Shown: positions 51,109 to 61,560 of the stretch, piece by piece
How positions within the stretch are numbered: position 1 is the stretch's first letter
How the letters are laid out: every line of letters begins with the position of its first letter
DNA from: Saccharopolyspora flava
Lineage (GTDB): Bacteria; Actinomycetota; Actinomycetes; Mycobacteriales; Pseudonocardiaceae
Assembly: GCF_900116135.1 (NCBI RefSeq)
Contig: NZ_FOZX01000001.1
Coordinates: forward strand, 496,001 to 560,000
Direction of reading: 5' to 3'
Length of the DNA: 64,000 bases
Position numbers and translations under genes: made by a program
Notes under the pieces: generated by a model
Told to the model about the DNA's origin: nothing
The model's database searches: none
The model's input: the letters and a program-made list of their open reading frames with translations, nothing else

Positions 51109-51924
51109 TCAGGCCTGGCCGACCTCGAACCGGACGAATCCGGTCACGGTCACGCCGGCCTCGTCCAGCAGAGCCTTGACGGTTTTCTTGTTGTCCTGCA
51201 CGGACGGCTGGTCCAGCAGGCAGTTCTCCTTGAAGAAGCCGTTGAGGCGACCCTCGATGATCTTCGGCAGGGCCTTCTCCGGCTTGCCCTCCGCCTTGGC
51301 GGTCTCCTCGGCGATCCGGCGCTCGTTGGCCTGGATGTCCTCGGGGACCTCGTCGCGGGAGAGGTAGGTGGGCTTGAGCGCGGCGACCTGCATCGCGGCG
51401 CCGCGAGCGGCGTCCGCGTCGTCACCGGTGTACTCGACCAGCACGCCGACCGCCGGGGGCAGGTCCGCGGAGCGGCGGTGCAGGTAGGTGCTCACCTGAC
51501 CGTCGAACTTCTTGACCCGGCGCAGCTCCAGCTTCTCGCCGATCTTGGCGGAGAGCTCCTGGATGGCGTCGGCGACGGTCTTGTCGTCCAGCTTGGCGGC
51601 CAGCGCCGAGTCGACGTCGGTCGCGCCCGCGGCGGCCGCGGCGGCGACGACCTTGTTGGCCAGCTCGATGAACTCGTCGTTCTTGGCGACGAAGTCCGTC
51701 TCGCTGTTGATCTCGATCAGGACGCCGCCCTCAGCGGCGACGAGGCCCTCGGCGGTGGCGCGCTCGGCGCGCTTGCCCACGTCCTTGGCACCCTTGATGC
51801 GCAGGCTCTCGACGGCCTTGTCGAAGTCGCCGTCGTTCTGCTCAAGAGCCTTCTTGCAGTCCATCATGCCGGCGCCGGTCAGCTCGCGAAGACGCTTGAC
51901 GTCGGCCGCACTGAAGTTCGCCAT
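51109..51924 (-). CDS. tsf: Translation elongation factor Ts
   Basis: Nucleotide exchange factor for EF-Tu, 271 residues. The conserved N-terminal [21 protein letters not shown], the [15 protein letters not shown] segment and the [32 protein letters not shown] region are all present. The start is ATG at 51924. The 222 nt up to the rpsB stop hold no gene; a possible attenuator hairpin with TGCGCACCCGC repeats near 52110-52140 lies just after rpsB. Confidence 0.97.
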   Translation of the reverse strand: MANFSAADVKRLRELTGAGMMDCKKALEQNDGDFDKAVESLRIKGAKDVGKRAERATAEGLVAAEGGVLIEINSETDFVAKNDEFIELANKVVAAAAAAGATDVDSALAAKLDDKTVADAIQELSAKIGEKLELRRVKKFDGQVSTYLHRRSADLPPAVGVLVEYTGDDADAARGAAMQVAALKPTYLSRDEVPEDIQANERRIAEETAKAEGKPEKALPKIIEGRLNGFFKENCLLDQPSVQDNKKTVKALLDEAGVTVTGFVRFEVGQA

Positions 51925-52146
51925 CGTGCGTAGTCCGTCCCTGTTGATACGGAATTTGGAAGATCTTCCCGAAATTTCGGACCCGACACCGCGCGATGCG
52001 CCGCGTTCAGCGGCCGTGCTCTCGGCCCGGCGTCGGTCTGTTCCCGGTGCGCCCGGCGGCCGGCGTTGCCGGCAGCCGTGGCACCTGGTGAGCAGCCTGA
52101 TCGCGCTGCGCACCCGCAGCGATCAGCGGGTGCGCAGCGCGGATGA

Positions 52147-52974
52147 TCAGGACTGCGCGGGCTGCTGCTCGCCGCCCTCGGCAGCCTGGCCGGAACCGGC
52201 CAGGAGCTCCTTCTCCCACTCGGCCAGCGGCTCGCCACCGGCCGGCTTCTCCTCGCCGCTCTCGGCGGGGGCGCCGTTGTTGCGGCCGGAGCGCGCCATC
52301 AGGCCCTCGGCGACACCGTCGGCGACCACGCGGGTCAGCAGCGCGGCGGAGCGGATCGCGTCGTCGTTGCCCGGGATCGGGTAGTCGACCTCGTCGGGGT
52401 CGCAGTTGGTGTCCAGGATCGCGACGACCGGGATACCCAGCTTGCGAGCCTCGCCGACGGCGATGTGCTCCTTCTTGGTGTCCACGATCCACACGGCGCT
52501 GGGCACCTTGGACATGTCGCGGATACCGCCGAGGGTCTTCTCCAGCTTGTCCTTCTCGCGGGTCAGCATCAAGATCTCCTTCTTGGTGCGACCCTCGAAG
52601 CCACCGGTCTGCTCCATCGTCTCGAGTTCCTTGAGACGCTGCAGACGGCGGTGGACGGTCTGGAAGTTCGTCAGCATGCCGCCCAGCCAGCGCTGGTTGA
52701 CGAACGGCATGCCGACCCGCTGGGCCTGCTCGGCGATCGCTTCCTGCGCCTGCTTCTTGGTGCCGACGAACAGGATCGTGCCGCCGTGGGCGACGGTCTG
52801 CTTGATGAAGTCGAACGCACCATCGATGTAGGTCAGCGTCTGCTGCAGGTCGATGATGTAGATGCCGTTGCGCTCGGTGAAGATGTAGCGCTTCATCTTC
52901 GGGTTCCAGCGACGGGTCTGGTGCCCGAAGTGCACGCCGCTGTCGAGCAGCTGCTTCATGGTGACGACGGCCAT
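52147..52974 (-). CDS. rpsB: 30S ribosomal protein S2
   Basis: A 275-residue ribosomal protein. Hallmarks are [52 protein letters not shown] and [20 protein letters not shown]-like segments. The C-terminal 45 residues are an acidic, Gly/Glu-rich extension common in actinobacteria. It is co-transcribed with tsf. The start is ATG at 52974 with GAGGTG upstream. Confidence 0.98.
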   Translation of the reverse strand: MAVVTMKQLLDSGVHFGHQTRRWNPKMKRYIFTERNGIYIIDLQQTLTYIDGAFDFIKQTVAHGGTILFVGTKKQAQEAIAEQAQRVGMPFVNQRWLGGMLTNFQTVHRRLQRLKELETMEQTGGFEGRTKKEILMLTREKDKLEKTLGGIRDMSKVPSAVWIVDTKKEHIAVGEARKLGIPVVAILDTNCDPDEVDYPIPGNDDAIRSAALLTRVVADGVAEGLMARSGRNNGAPAESGEEKPAGGEPLAEWEKELLAGSGQAAEGGEQQPAQS

Positions 52975-53344
52975 GGCCTGTGTTCACCTCTTGAGTCGGG
53001 CGCGCCCCACCGGGGAGCGCGCGTTGGGTTGCCGCGACGAGCCGGGTGGCCCGCCGCCCTGGTGCCCGGCCCGGCTCCCCCACCCGCCCTGCGGAGGGCG
53101 GGACCACGAGGGACCCGGTTGGCCTGCCGGCAGGGAATCCGGAACGATCCGGACGTCCTGCGCGGCGACGTACGCGCGGGCACGCGTAGTCGGTCCGTGC
53201 GCACACGAAACCGCGTGAACAGTGTACTGGACGCGCAACCCACCGCCCGATCGCGCACCGGCAGTTGTCCACAGCCGCCCGGTTTGTCCACAGATTCGCC
53301 GTCGGACCTGGTCATCGCGGACGCCCGCGGGTCAGGTTGGAGGC
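52975..53344. other. Divergent region between rpsB and the M23 gene
   Basis: About 370 nt without a gene. It contains a perfect 8-bp hairpin CCCGCCCT-gcgg-AGGGCGGG (53083-53102) in the rpsB leader, which may take part in autoregulation, and the promoters for both directions. No U-tract follows the hairpin. Confidence 0.5.
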
Positions 53345-53860
53345 ATGCGCATCCTGATCGCGATCCTGCTCGGCGCCGCCCTCGCCTGCTCCGCCGGGCT
53401 GGCCGTCGCCACCGCCCGGCCCGCGCGTCCGGAACCGCTCGCGTCCCCGGCGACGGCGTCGCTCGGGTGGCCGCTCGAACCGCCGGAGGTGCTCCGCCCG
53501 TTCGACGAACCGGGCTCGGCGTTCGGGCCCGGTCACCGCGGGGTCGACCTGGCCGGGGCACCGGGGCAGCCGGTGCTGGCCGCCGCCGACGGCGTCGTGG
53601 TGCACGCCGGGTGGCTGGTGGATCGCGGCGTGGTCTCTCTCGAGCACGCCTCGGGACTGCGCACCAGCTACGAGCCGATCACGCCGACCGTGGCCTCCGG
53701 CGACCGGGTCGCGCGGGGGCAGGTGATCGGCCACCTCGCAGCGGGACATCCCGGTTGCGCGGCACCGGCCTGCCTGCACTGGGGTGCGCGGGAGGGCGAT
53801 CGGTACCGGGATCCGCTCGAGCTCGTCGCGGGATCGCGGGTGCGGTTGCTGCCCTGGTGA
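53345..53860 (+). CDS. Secreted M23-family (LytM-like) protein, degenerate active site
   Basis: A 171-residue exported protein with a signal peptide (about 1-26). It has the zinc ligand motif GHRGVDLAG (His, Asp) and a third ligand His in CLHWGARE. The two further His residues of active LytM enzymes are not there: the HxH motif reads CLH, and the YxHL position reads YEPI. This pattern suggests a non-catalytic or altered peptidoglycan-binding role. ATG at 53345 has TGGAGG upstream. It sits beside rpsB as Rv2891 does in M. tuberculosis (from memory). Confidence 0.86.
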   Translation: MRILIAILLGAALACSAGLAVATARPARPEPLASPATASLGWPLEPPEVLRPFDEPGSAFGPGHRGVDLAGAPGQPVLAAADGVVVHAGWLVDRGVVSLEHASGLRTSYEPITPTVASGDRVARGQVIGHLAAGHPGCAAPACLHWGAREGDRYRDPLELVAGSRVRLLPW

Positions 53861-53877
53861 TCAGGCCCGCTCGGTGA

Positions 53878-54828
53878 TCAGGTCTGCTCGGTGAGCTTGG
53901 TGCGCAGGCGCAGCACGGCGCGGGTGTGCAGCTGGCAGACCCGCGACTCGGTCACGCCCAGCACCCGGCCGATCTCGGCGAGGGTCAGGTTCTCGAAGTA
54001 GTAGAGGGTGACCACGACCCGGTCGCGCTCGCTGAGCCGCTCGACGGCCTCGGCGAGCTGGCGGCGGCTGTCGCGGTCGACGAGCGCGGCCACCGGGTCC
54101 TCGGCCCGGTCGTCGGGCAGCGTCTCGGCCAGCGAGGACTGCGCGTGCCCGGCGCCGATCAGGTCGTCGAGCGCGACGACGCTGGTCATCTGCAGCTGGG
54201 CGAACAGCTCGCGCAGCTCCTCGACGGACAGCTCCAGCTCCTCGGCCAGCTCCGCGTCGGTGGCGGTGCGCTGCAGCTTCGCCTCAAGGCGTTCCAGCGC
54301 GCGCTCCACGTCGCGGGCGCGGCTGCGCACCGAGCGCGGCACCCAGTCCTGGGCGCGCAGGTCGTCGAGGATCGCGCCGCGGATGCGCTGCATCGCGTAG
54401 GTCTCGAACTTCAGCCCGCGCTCCGGCTCGAACTTCTCGATCGCGTCGACCAGGCCGAATATCCCGGACTGGATCAGGTCCGAGACCTCCACGTGCGACG
54501 GCAGACCGGTGCCCACGCGCCCGGCGACGTACTTGACCAGCGGCGCGTAGTGCAGCACCAGCCGGTCGCGCAGCTCCTGGGTCGGCCGTTCCCCGAACGC
54601 CTGCCACAGCGCGACGATGCCCGCTTCGACCTCGTCGCCGCTGCGCTGTCCGCCGGCCTCCCACGCCGACTCGACGGTGGCCAGCGACAGCGCTCCGGGC
54701 AGCTTGGGGCGGTGGCCGTTGGCCGCGCCGCCGCGGTCGCGGGCGTTCACCGGTGCCGAGTTCGCGCTCGCGGCCACCGTGTCGGCGCCGCCCCCGGCAT
54801 GGTCAGGAACGGGGGTGGGTTCGGTCAT
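53878..54828 (-). CDS. whiG: RNA polymerase sigma factor WhiG (FliA family)
   Basis: A 316-residue sigma-70 group 3 factor. A variable N-terminus of 55 residues is followed by region 2 ([73 protein letters not shown]), region 3 ([18 protein letters not shown]) and region 4 ([45 protein letters not shown]). WhiG controls early sporulation of aerial hyphae in Streptomyces. Its presence implies a mycelial, sporulating organism. It overlaps the xerC 3' end by 26 nt. Confidence 0.93.
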   Translation of the reverse strand: MTEPTPVPDHAGGGADTVAASANSAPVNARDRGGAANGHRPKLPGALSLATVESAWEAGGQRSGDEVEAGIVALWQAFGERPTQELRDRLVLHYAPLVKYVAGRVGTGLPSHVEVSDLIQSGIFGLVDAIEKFEPERGLKFETYAMQRIRGAILDDLRAQDWVPRSVRSRARDVERALERLEAKLQRTATDAELAEELELSVEELRELFAQLQMTSVVALDDLIGAGHAQSSLAETLPDDRAEDPVAALVDRDSRRQLAEAVERLSERDRVVVTLYYFENLTLAEIGRVLGVTESRVCQLHTRAVLRLRTKLTEQT

Positions 54829-55774
54829 GGATCGCCTTCAGCCGTTCAACGGTCACGTGGGTGTAAAGCTGGGTCGTTGCGAGCGTAGCGTGACCAAGCA
54901 ACTCCTGAACGCTACGGAGGTCTGCGCCACCTTCCAACAAATGGGTCGCAGCCGAGTGCCGAAGTCCGTGCGGCCCGAGATCCGGCGCGCCACCGACCGC
55001 GCCGACCGCGTCGTGCACGGTCCGCCGCACTGCCCTGGGATCGAGCCGTCCACCCCGGACTCCCAGGAACAACGCGGTGTTCGACGACTCCCGCAGCAGT
55101 TTAGGCCGTCCGCTGTGGAGCCATCGATCGAGTGCCGCATCGGCGGGTAGGCCGAACGGCACAACCCGCTCCTTGTCGCCTTTACCGATCACGCGCAAGA
55201 CCCGGCGTTCGCGATCCACATCACCGATGTCCAACCCGCACAGCTCGGCGACGCGAACACCGGTGGCGTACAGCACCTCCACGACCGCGTGATCACGGAG
55301 AGCGACGGGATCGCCCTGCTCGGCCCCGGACGCCGAGGCGCTCATCGCCTCGCCCGCCTGATCGGCCCGCAGCACCGGCGGCAACCTGCGCGGACGCGAC
55401 GGGACGGCCAGCCGCGGCCCCGGGTCGGCGGGCAGCAGCCCGGCCTTGAACGCCCAGGCCGTGAAGGCCCTCGCCGAGGCCGTCCTGCGGGCCAGGGTCG
55501 ATCTGCTGACACCGGCGCTGTGCTGCGCGGACAACCACTCCCGCAGGACCGACAGGTCCAGGCCGCGCAGGCCCGCATCGCCCGCGACCTCGGCGACCCG
55601 CGACAGCAGCGACACCACGTCGGCCACGTACCCGCGCACCGTGTGGACGGACAGGCCGCGCTCGGCCGCGAGGTGCCGTTCGAAGGAGTCCACGGCGGAG
55701 CCCAGCTCTTCGGGTAACCCGGCCCGGACCTCGCCGAGGTCGGGCCGGCCGGCTCGTGGGCGTCCAGCGGTCAT
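54803..55774 (-). CDS. xerC: Tyrosine recombinase XerC
   Basis: Site-specific recombinase of 323 residues that acts with XerD at dif for chromosome dimer resolution. The N-terminal SAM-like domain is [23 protein letters not shown]; the catalytic residues are Arg in [11 protein letters not shown], Lys in [13 protein letters not shown], His-x-x-Arg in [15 protein letters not shown], His in [11 protein letters not shown] and Tyr in LYTHVT. ATG at 55774 is the likeliest start, although the frame is open to 55876. No phage gene is near, and its position between dprA and whiG is the conserved chromosomal one. Confidence 0.93.
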   Translation of the reverse strand: MTAGRPRAGRPDLGEVRAGLPEELGSAVDSFERHLAAERGLSVHTVRGYVADVVSLLSRVAEVAGDAGLRGLDLSVLREWLSAQHSAGVSRSTLARRTASARAFTAWAFKAGLLPADPGPRLAVPSRPRRLPPVLRADQAGEAMSASASGAEQGDPVALRDHAVVEVLYATGVRVAELCGLDIGDVDRERRVLRVIGKGDKERVVPFGLPADAALDRWLHSGRPKLLRESSNTALFLGVRGGRLDPRAVRRTVHDAVGAVGGAPDLGPHGLRHSAATHLLEGGADLRSVQELLGHATLATTQLYTHVTVERLKAIHDRTHPRS

Positions 55775-55985
55775 GCCTCGACGCTCGTCGCAATCGATTC
55801 TCCGGTCAAGCATCGCCACGCGAATTCCGCTGTTTCCGAAGTCACGTTGCGAGATGATGCCATTACATGTTGTCACGAAAGACCCTGGACACGGCGACCG
55901 TCCATGCTGGAACTCGCTGATCGGAGTCGGTTTCCCCTTTCATTCTCCGGAATCCCTTTCACTGATCTTTCACACATCTTTCTCT

Positions 55986-57146
55986 TCACCTCTTCGTCGC
56001 AGTCCACCCGCTTTCCGTTCGCTTCACGAAGCCGTCGAGTTCCAATTCGGGCAGCAGCGCGCGCACCCTCCCGAGCCGCAGCCCGCAGTCACGGGCCAGT
56101 TCCTCATCGCTCGCCGAGTCCACTCCGGTCAGCGCGTCGTGCACCCGCCGCGCCTCCGGGTGCAGCCGGTCGGTGGCGCGGGCGCTCCCCTCCCGCTCCT
56201 CGCACGGCCGCACCTCCAACGGGCTGAGCAGCTCCACGATGTCCTCGGTGCGGGTGACCAGCACCGCCTGCCCGGACCGCACCATGCCGTGGCATCCCAC
56301 CGAGTTCTGGGAGGTCACCGGCCCCGGCACCGCCAGCAGCGGCCGGCCCAGCAGGTCCGCGGTGTTGGCCGTGTTGGCCGCGCCGCTGCGCGCCCCCGCC
56401 TCGACCACCACGGTGGCCTGCCCCATCGCGGCGATCAGCCGGTTGCGCACCAGGAACCGGTGCTTGCGCGGCGGCGTCCCCGGCGGGTACTCGCTGACCA
56501 CCGCGCCCTGGTCGGCAATCGCGCGCAGCAGCCTGCCGTGCCCGGCCGGGTAGTCCAGGTCCGCGCCGCAGGCCAGGAACGCGACCGTGCGGCCGCCCGC
56601 CGACAGCGCACCCCGGTGCGCCGCCCCGTCGATGCCGTAGGCCGCGCCGGAGACCACCGCGAACCCCGACCGCGCCAGCCCGTGCCCGAACTCGGCGGCC
56701 ACGTGCTCGCCGTAGCCGGACGCGGCGCGAGCACCCACCACCGCCACCGCTTTCTCGGCGAGCTCGCCCGGCTCGAACCGGCCCCGCACCCACAGCGCCA
56801 GCGGCTCGGCCATGTCCGGCAGGTCCACCTCGCGCGCCCCGGCGAGCTCGGCGAAGGCCTCCCGCGGCCAGCCCGGGGCTTCCGGGACGAGCAGCCGCAG
56901 CCCGGCCGCCTCCCCGGCCCGCAGCAGTCGCTCGCCGGAGAGCTCGCCGCACCGCGACTCCACCTCCGCCAGCACCGGCGCGGGAGCCCGCTCGCGCAGG
57001 ATCGCGTCCACCGCACCGCGCGCACCGCGCTCGGCGACGAACCCGGCCAACGCCTGCGCCGGTGGCTCGGCCACCGCCGACAGGAACGCCCTCGCGTGCA
57101 GCAGCTCCTGCCGAGTCTTCTCCCCCAGCGACGCCCACCTGCCCAT
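55986..57146 (-). CDS. dprA: DNA-processing protein DprA
   Basis: Loads RecA on incoming single-stranded DNA during transformation; its role in actinomycetes is uncertain. The 386-residue protein has an N-terminal helical part, a Rossmann-like core with VVGARAASGYGEHVAAEFG, VSGAAYGIDGAAHRGAL, PPGTPPRKHRFLVRNRLIAAMGQATVVVEAGARSGAANTA and a C-terminal winged helix (DEELARDCGLRLGRVRALLPELELDGFVKR). The start is ATG at 57146, which overlaps the comM stop (TGATG), with AGGAGGG upstream. Confidence 0.95.
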   Translation of the reverse strand: MGRWASLGEKTRQELLHARAFLSAVAEPPAQALAGFVAERGARGAVDAILRERAPAPVLAEVESRCGELSGERLLRAGEAAGLRLLVPEAPGWPREAFAELAGAREVDLPDMAEPLALWVRGRFEPGELAEKAVAVVGARAASGYGEHVAAEFGHGLARSGFAVVSGAAYGIDGAAHRGALSAGGRTVAFLACGADLDYPAGHGRLLRAIADQGAVVSEYPPGTPPRKHRFLVRNRLIAAMGQATVVVEAGARSGAANTANTADLLGRPLLAVPGPVTSQNSVGCHGMVRSGQAVLVTRTEDIVELLSPLEVRPCEEREGSARATDRLHPEARRVHDALTGVDSASDEELARDCGLRLGRVRALLPELELDGFVKRTESGWTATKR

Positions 57147-58657
57147 CAGGCCGCCCTCCTGTCCCGGAACTCCAGCGCGGCGGCGACGTGGTCGGCCGCG
57201 GGCCACGGACTGCCGTCCAGGTCGGCCAGCGTCCAGGCCACCCGCAGGCAGCGGTCGGCTCCGCGCGCCGTGATCGCCCCCGCCTCCAGACCGCGCTCCA
57301 GCAGCGCCGTGGTCTCCTCCGGCAGCGCGAACTCCTTGCGCAGCACCGGCCCCGGCACCTCGGTGTTGGTCTGCCAGCCGTGCTCGGACCACCGCTCGCG
57401 CGCCACCTCCCGCGCCCGCTCGACCCGCTCGCGGACCACCGCCGTGCTCTCCGGTTCGGCACCGACCGCGGTGCTCATCGCCGAGATCGGCCGGGTGCGC
57501 ACCCGCAGGTCCACCCGATCCAGCAGCGGGCCGGACAGCTTGCCCAGGTAGCGCCGCCGCTGCTGCGGAGCGCACTGGCAGTCCAGCTCCCGAGCGGGCG
57601 CGCACGGGCACGGGTTGGTGGCCAGCACCAGCTGGAACCGCGCCGGGTACCGCAAGGTCCCGTCGCGGCGGGCCAGCCTGATCTCGCCCTCCTCCAGCGC
57701 CGTCCGCAGCGCCTCCAGCCGCTTCGGCCCCAGTTCGCACGCCTCGTCGAGCAGGAGGATCCCGCGGTGCGCGCGGCTGACCGCGCCCGGGCGGGCCAGG
57801 CCGGTGCCGCCGCCGATCAGCGCCGGGATCGACAGCGACGGGTGCGGGGCCACGAACGGCGGTCTGCGCACCAGGAACTCGGTGGACTCCTCGCTCAGCG
57901 ACCGCAGGGCCGTGACCTCCAGCGACTCCGACCGGGTCAGCTCCGGCAGCAACCCGCACAACCGCTTGGCCAGCATCGTCTTGCCGGTCCCCGGTGGCCC
58001 CACCATGAGCAGGTGGTGCCCGCCGGCGGCGGCGACCTCCAGCGCCCACCGCGCCTCCGGCTGGCCGAGCACGTCGGCCAGGTCCGGCACCTCCTCGGCC
58101 CGGGGCTCGGCCGCCGGCGGGGCGTCCTCGCGCAGATCGACGAGCTCGCGCAGCCAGGCGATCACCTCCCGCAGGTGGTCGGCGCCGAGGATCTCGATGC
58201 CGTCGACCAGGTGCGCCTCGGCCAGGCCCTCGACCGGCACCACCGCGCGCCGCACGCCGTTGCGCCGCGCCGCCAGCAGCGCGGGCAGCAGCCCGGGCAC
58301 CCGGCGCAACCGGCCGTCCAGCGCGAGCTCCCCGAACAGGACCGTGCCCTTGAGCCGGTGCGCCGGGACCTGCTCGCTGGCCGCCAGCACCGCGCAGGCC
58401 AGCGCCAGGTCGTAGGTCGTGCCGCCCTTGGGCAGCGCGGCCGGGGACAGCGCCAGCGTGATGACCCGGTCCACCGGCCAGTCCTCCCGGCAGTTCTGGA
58501 TCGCGGCCGCGACCCGGTTCTTGGCCTCCTTCAACGCGCTGTCCGGCAGCCCGATGAGCTGCACCGAGGGCAGGCCCGCGCGCACGTCGGCCTCGATCTC
58601 CACCAGCACGCCGTCGACCCCGAACAGCGCGATCGCCCACGTTTTGCGCAGCGCCAC
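57146..58657 (-). CDS. YifB/ComM-family Mg-chelatase-like AAA protein
   Basis: A 503-residue AAA+ protein with an N-terminal Lon-like domain (VDGVLVEIEADVRAGLPSVQLIGLPDSALKEAKNRV). Walker A is MVGPPGTGKTMLAKRL, Walker B is GILLLDEACELGPKRLE, and NPCPCAPARELDCQCAP holds a Cys-rich motif. In other bacteria ComM is a branch-migration helicase. It is distinct from the chelatase at 4879-6903, as it lacks a VWA domain. GTG at 58657 is directly adjacent to the yraN stop. Confidence 0.93.
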   Translation of the reverse strand: MALRKTWAIALFGVDGVLVEIEADVRAGLPSVQLIGLPDSALKEAKNRVAAAIQNCREDWPVDRVITLALSPAALPKGGTTYDLALACAVLAASEQVPAHRLKGTVLFGELALDGRLRRVPGLLPALLAARRNGVRRAVVPVEGLAEAHLVDGIEILGADHLREVIAWLRELVDLREDAPPAAEPRAEEVPDLADVLGQPEARWALEVAAAGGHHLLMVGPPGTGKTMLAKRLCGLLPELTRSESLEVTALRSLSEESTEFLVRRPPFVAPHPSLSIPALIGGGTGLARPGAVSRAHRGILLLDEACELGPKRLEALRTALEEGEIRLARRDGTLRYPARFQLVLATNPCPCAPARELDCQCAPQQRRRYLGKLSGPLLDRVDLRVRTRPISAMSTAVGAEPESTAVVRERVERAREVARERWSEHGWQTNTEVPGPVLRKEFALPEETTALLERGLEAGAITARGADRCLRVAWTLADLDGSPWPAADHVAAALEFRDRRAA

Positions 58658-59059
58658 TCAGAACACCCCCTCGAGGTGCTCGACGCGCGCGGGTTCGCCC
58701 GGTGGCCACAGCACCGACACGACGTCGAAGCGCACCCGGCACCCGACCAGGTCGCGCTCGGCCAGCCAGGCCCGCGCCACGGTGCGGACGCGGGCGACCT
58801 TGTCCGGCCCGATCGCGCCCAGCGGACCGCCGTAGTCCACCCCCGACCGGGCTTTGACCTCGCAGAACACCACCAGGTCGCCGTCGGTGGCGACGATGTC
58901 GAGCTCGCCTCGCGGACAGCGCCAGTTGCGGTCGAGCACGGTCAGCCCGGCGCTCTCCAGCAGCTCGGCGGCCATCCGCTCGGCGACCCTGCCCAGCTCG
59001 TGCCTGCGCCCGCCCACCAGGTGATCGGACAGCGGTGCGGTGATCTTGTCCGTGCGCAC
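58658..59059 (-). CDS. yraN: YraN/UPF0102 family nuclease-like protein
   Basis: A 133-residue protein with the restriction-endonuclease-like fold: [48 protein letters not shown] holds the E-x-D-x(n)-E-x-K catalytic core. Function is unproven; it travels with dprA and comM. GTG at 59059 has GGGGGAGG 5 nt upstream, so the longer open frame to 59296 is rejected. The first 79 residues of that frame look like shadow sequence. Confidence 0.9.
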   Translation of the reverse strand: MRTDKITAPLSDHLVGGRRHELGRVAERMAAELLESAGLTVLDRNWRCPRGELDIVATDGDLVVFCEVKARSGVDYGGPLGAIGPDKVARVRTVARAWLAERDLVGCRVRFDVVSVLWPPGEPARVEHLEGVF

Positions 59060-59297
59060 GAGAACCTCCCCCGGAATTCGACACGACTCCCGATCCGGCG
59101 GGCGAAAGGGCTTCGGCACCAACGATTCCGGAAACGGGATGAACACCACGCTGCCCATCGCGCATCGAAATGCCAAGCAGATTTCCGAATCTGTGGATGA
59201 ATTCGTCTGCTGTGGACAAACAACACTCACACCTACGTGTGGTGGATTTCGTGTATCCGGGTACTCGTTCACCGAATCCGATCGCGCTGCGCGCACG

Positions 59298-59332
59298 AAA
59301 AAGCCCGGGCGGCCGAAATCGGCCGCCCGGGC
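59298..59332 (-). terminator. Intrinsic terminator of the DUF2469 gene
   Basis: A perfect 14-bp stem: GCCCGGGCGGCCGA (59303-59316) pairs with TCGGCCGCCCGGGC (59319-59332), 2-nt loop, followed on the minus strand by TTTTTCG. It lies about 25 nt after the stop. Confidence 0.93.
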
Positions 59333-59356
59333 ATCACATCTCGTGATCCTGGATCG

Positions 59357-59680
59357 TCAGGAACCGAAGGGACCGTTCTCCGGCAACCGGAGGTCCGGCT
59401 TGTCGAGCTCCTCGACGTTGACGTCCTTGAAGGTGATCACCCGGACGTTCTTGACGAACCGAGCCGGGCGGTACATGTCCCAGACCCAGGCGTCGGACAT
59501 CGACACCTCGAAGTAGACCTCCGAGTCGGAGTTGCGCACCTGCACGTCGACGACGTTGGCCAGGTAGAAGCGCCGTTCGGTCTCCACGACGTAGGTGAAC
59601 TGACCGACGATGTCGCGGTACTCCTTGTAGAGCTGCAGCTCCATCTCGGTCTCGTACTTTTCGAGATCCTCGGCGCTCAT
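59357..59680 (-). CDS. DUF2469 family protein
   Basis: A 107-residue soluble protein conserved in actinobacteria. MSAEDLEKYETEMELQLYKEYRDIVGQFTYVVETERRFYLANVVDV is the family signature. The role is unknown; it always lies between rnhB and yraN (Rv2901c in M. tuberculosis, from memory). Start ATG at 59680. A strong terminator follows. Confidence 0.94.
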   Translation of the reverse strand: MSAEDLEKYETEMELQLYKEYRDIVGQFTYVVETERRFYLANVVDVQVRNSDSEVYFEVSMSDAWVWDMYRPARFVKNVRVITFKDVNVEELDKPDLRLPENGPFGS

Positions 59681-59722
59681 CGGTGTGCGAGCCCTTCTGC
59701 GTTTCCGGTCGGACTACTCGGA

Positions 59723-60475
59723 CTACAAGGCCACATTGTCCACCACATCCCCCTTCGAGGCATCGAACAGACCGGGCTTGCTGGTCACAGCGCGCGGCGA
59801 GCGCATCCCGTGCCGCGTCGCGGCGGCCACGACGTTGGCGTAGGACCACCGGTGCTGGACGGACGGACCGTGCTCGGACAGCCGCGCCGAGTGCAGCGGC
59901 GTGCTGTAGCCCTTGTGCACGTCGAAGGCGTACTCGGGGAATCGTTCGTGCAGCTCACCGGCCATCAGCCGGTCCCGGGTGACCTTCGCCAGCACCGACG
60001 CCGCGGCCACGCAGGCCGCCACCAGGTCGCCCTTGACGACCGCGACGCTCGGCGTCGCCAGGCCCTGCACCTTGAAGCCGTCGGTGAGCACGTACCCGGG
60101 GTGCTCGGTCAGCTGCGCCACCGCGCGGCGCATGCCCTCCAGGTTGGCCACGTGGATGCCCAGCGCGTCCACGTCCTCGGCCGGGATGACCACCGTCGAC
60201 CAGCTCAGCGCGCGGGCGGTGATGCGGTCGTGGAGCCGCTCCCGGTCCGCCTCGCCGAGCACCTTGGAGTCGGTGAGGCCGTCGAACCGCTTGCCGTCGC
60301 CCGGCTTGAGCACGCACGCGGCCACCACCAGCGGTCCGGCGCACGCGCCGCGCCCCGCCTCGTCGACGCCGGCGACCGGGCCCAGCCCCCGGCGGTCCAG
60401 GGCGCTCTGCAGCGCCCAGTTGCCGCTGCTGCGCCGGATCACCGACCGGGGTGGCCGGAACTCCGTCACCGTCAC
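59723..60475 (-). CDS. rnhB: Ribonuclease HII
   Basis: Removes RNA from RNA-DNA hybrids, including single ribonucleotides. The 250-residue protein carries the catalytic acidic residues in [31 protein letters not shown] and [10 protein letters not shown], plus [26 protein letters not shown] at 60475 follows GGAG by about 10 nt and lies 8 nt past the lepB stop; the open frame begins further upstream at 60514. Likely co-transcribed with lepB. Confidence 0.96.
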   Translation of the reverse strand: MTVTEFRPPRSVIRRSSGNWALQSALDRRGLGPVAGVDEAGRGACAGPLVVAACVLKPGDGKRFDGLTDSKVLGEADRERLHDRITARALSWSTVVIPAEDVDALGIHVANLEGMRRAVAQLTEHPGYVLTDGFKVQGLATPSVAVVKGDLVAACVAAASVLAKVTRDRLMAGELHERFPEYAFDVHKGYSTPLHSARLSEHGPSVQHRWSYANVVAAATRHGMRSPRAVTSKPGLFDASKGDVVDNVAL

Positions 60476-60482
60476 TTCGATG

Positions 60483-61388
60483 TCACTCCGAGTGCCGTCG
60501 CTTGCTCGCTGCACCGAGGAGCCTACGACCCGCCCAGACCGCGGGGAACGCCGCCGCGAAACCCACGCCCAGCGGCAGCCCGTGCTGCCAGGCCGGCGCG
60601 CCCAGCGCCTGCGACTGCGGGTTGGGCTCCGGGATGCTCTGCCAGCGGGTCGGCGGCAGCACGATGACCTGCGCCTTGCCGATCACGTTGTCCACCGGGA
60701 CGGCGCCGTTGATGCCGCCACCGCCCTGCACGCGGGAGTCGGCGGAGTCGTTGCGGTTGTCGCCCATCACCCACAGGTGCCCCGGCGGCACCGTGACCGG
60801 CGCGAACTCGTCCTGGCCGACGCCGCGACCCGGCTCCCAGTAGACGTAGGGCTCGTTGAGCGGCTTGCCGTCGACCAGCACCCGGTTCTGCGCGTCGCAG
60901 CACTCGACGGTCTGGCCGCCGGTGGCGATGACCCGCTTGACGAAGTCCTTCTCGTCCGGGGCGCCGAAGCCCAGCAGCGACGCCGCGCCCTGGAAGAAGC
61001 CGACGACCGGGTTGGGGGACTTCTCGGCGATGAACTCGTTCTGCACCCACGGCTGCGGGCCGCGGAAGACCACGACGTCGCCGGGCTCGGGGTCGGAGAA
61101 CCGGTAGGAGACCTTGTCGACCAGCACCCGGTCGTTGCTGCACCCGGTGCAGCCGTGCAGCGTCTGCTCCATCGACTGCGACGGGATCACGTACACCCGG
61201 GCGAGGAACGCCTGGATGAGCACCGTGAGCACCAGGGCGGTCACGATCAGGATGGGCAACTCGACCCAGAAGGAAGACTTCTTCTTCCCCTTCGACTTCC
61301 GGTTCGGAGCCGCTTCGCCGGGAGCACCGTCACGGTGCTCCGAGTCGTGGGGCTCTTCCGCTGATCCGCTGCGCATGACGTCGGCCAC
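60483..61388 (-). CDS. lepB: Type I signal peptidase
   Basis: Membrane serine protease of 301 residues that removes signal peptides outside the membrane. A basic N-terminus precedes one helix ([34 protein letters not shown]), which holds the catalytic Ser; the Lys is in [15 protein letters not shown] and [17 protein letters not shown] is the domain E box. A second hydrophobic segment ([17 protein letters not shown]) near the C-terminus adds a tail. The CTGC and CC cysteines are notable in the outer part. GTG 61388 or ATG 61376 is possible. Confidence 0.94.
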   Translation of the reverse strand: MADVMRSGSAEEPHDSEHRDGAPGEAAPNRKSKGKKKSSFWVELPILIVTALVLTVLIQAFLARVYVIPSQSMEQTLHGCTGCSNDRVLVDKVSYRFSDPEPGDVVVFRGPQPWVQNEFIAEKSPNPVVGFFQGAASLLGFGAPDEKDFVKRVIATGGQTVECCDAQNRVLVDGKPLNEPYVYWEPGRGVGQDEFAPVTVPPGHLWVMGDNRNDSADSRVQGGGGINGAVPVDNVIGKAQVIVLPPTRWQSIPEPNPQSQALGAPAWQHGLPLGVGFAAAFPAVWAGRRLLGAASKRRHSE

Positions 61389-61560
61389 CCGGCCAGGCTA
61401 CTCGAACGGCGTGCGGGCCCGTCGCGCTGCCCCGGCGCGGCGGGACGGAAAACCCGCCCGGTTACTGCCCGATGACGTGGCCTTTTCCGGAAAATCCCGT
61501 TCCATCGACGCCTCCCGCGCATCCCGGGCCTGCACGGATCACCCGAAGGTGGAACAGCAG

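Noticed and set aside
54803-55774. Phage or integrative-element integrase
   Set aside because: Position between dprA and whiG, length and motifs fit housekeeping XerC. No att-like repeats, tRNA or phage genes are present.
57146-58657. Second cobalt or magnesium chelatase subunit
   Set aside because: The Lon-like N-terminus, Cys-rich motif and dprA neighbour identify a ComM/YifB protein, and it has no VWA domain or riboswitch.
58658-59296. Long form of YraN with an 80-residue N-terminal extension
   Set aside because: The extension is outside the family, has poor coding character, and a strong ribosome site lies directly before GTG 59059.
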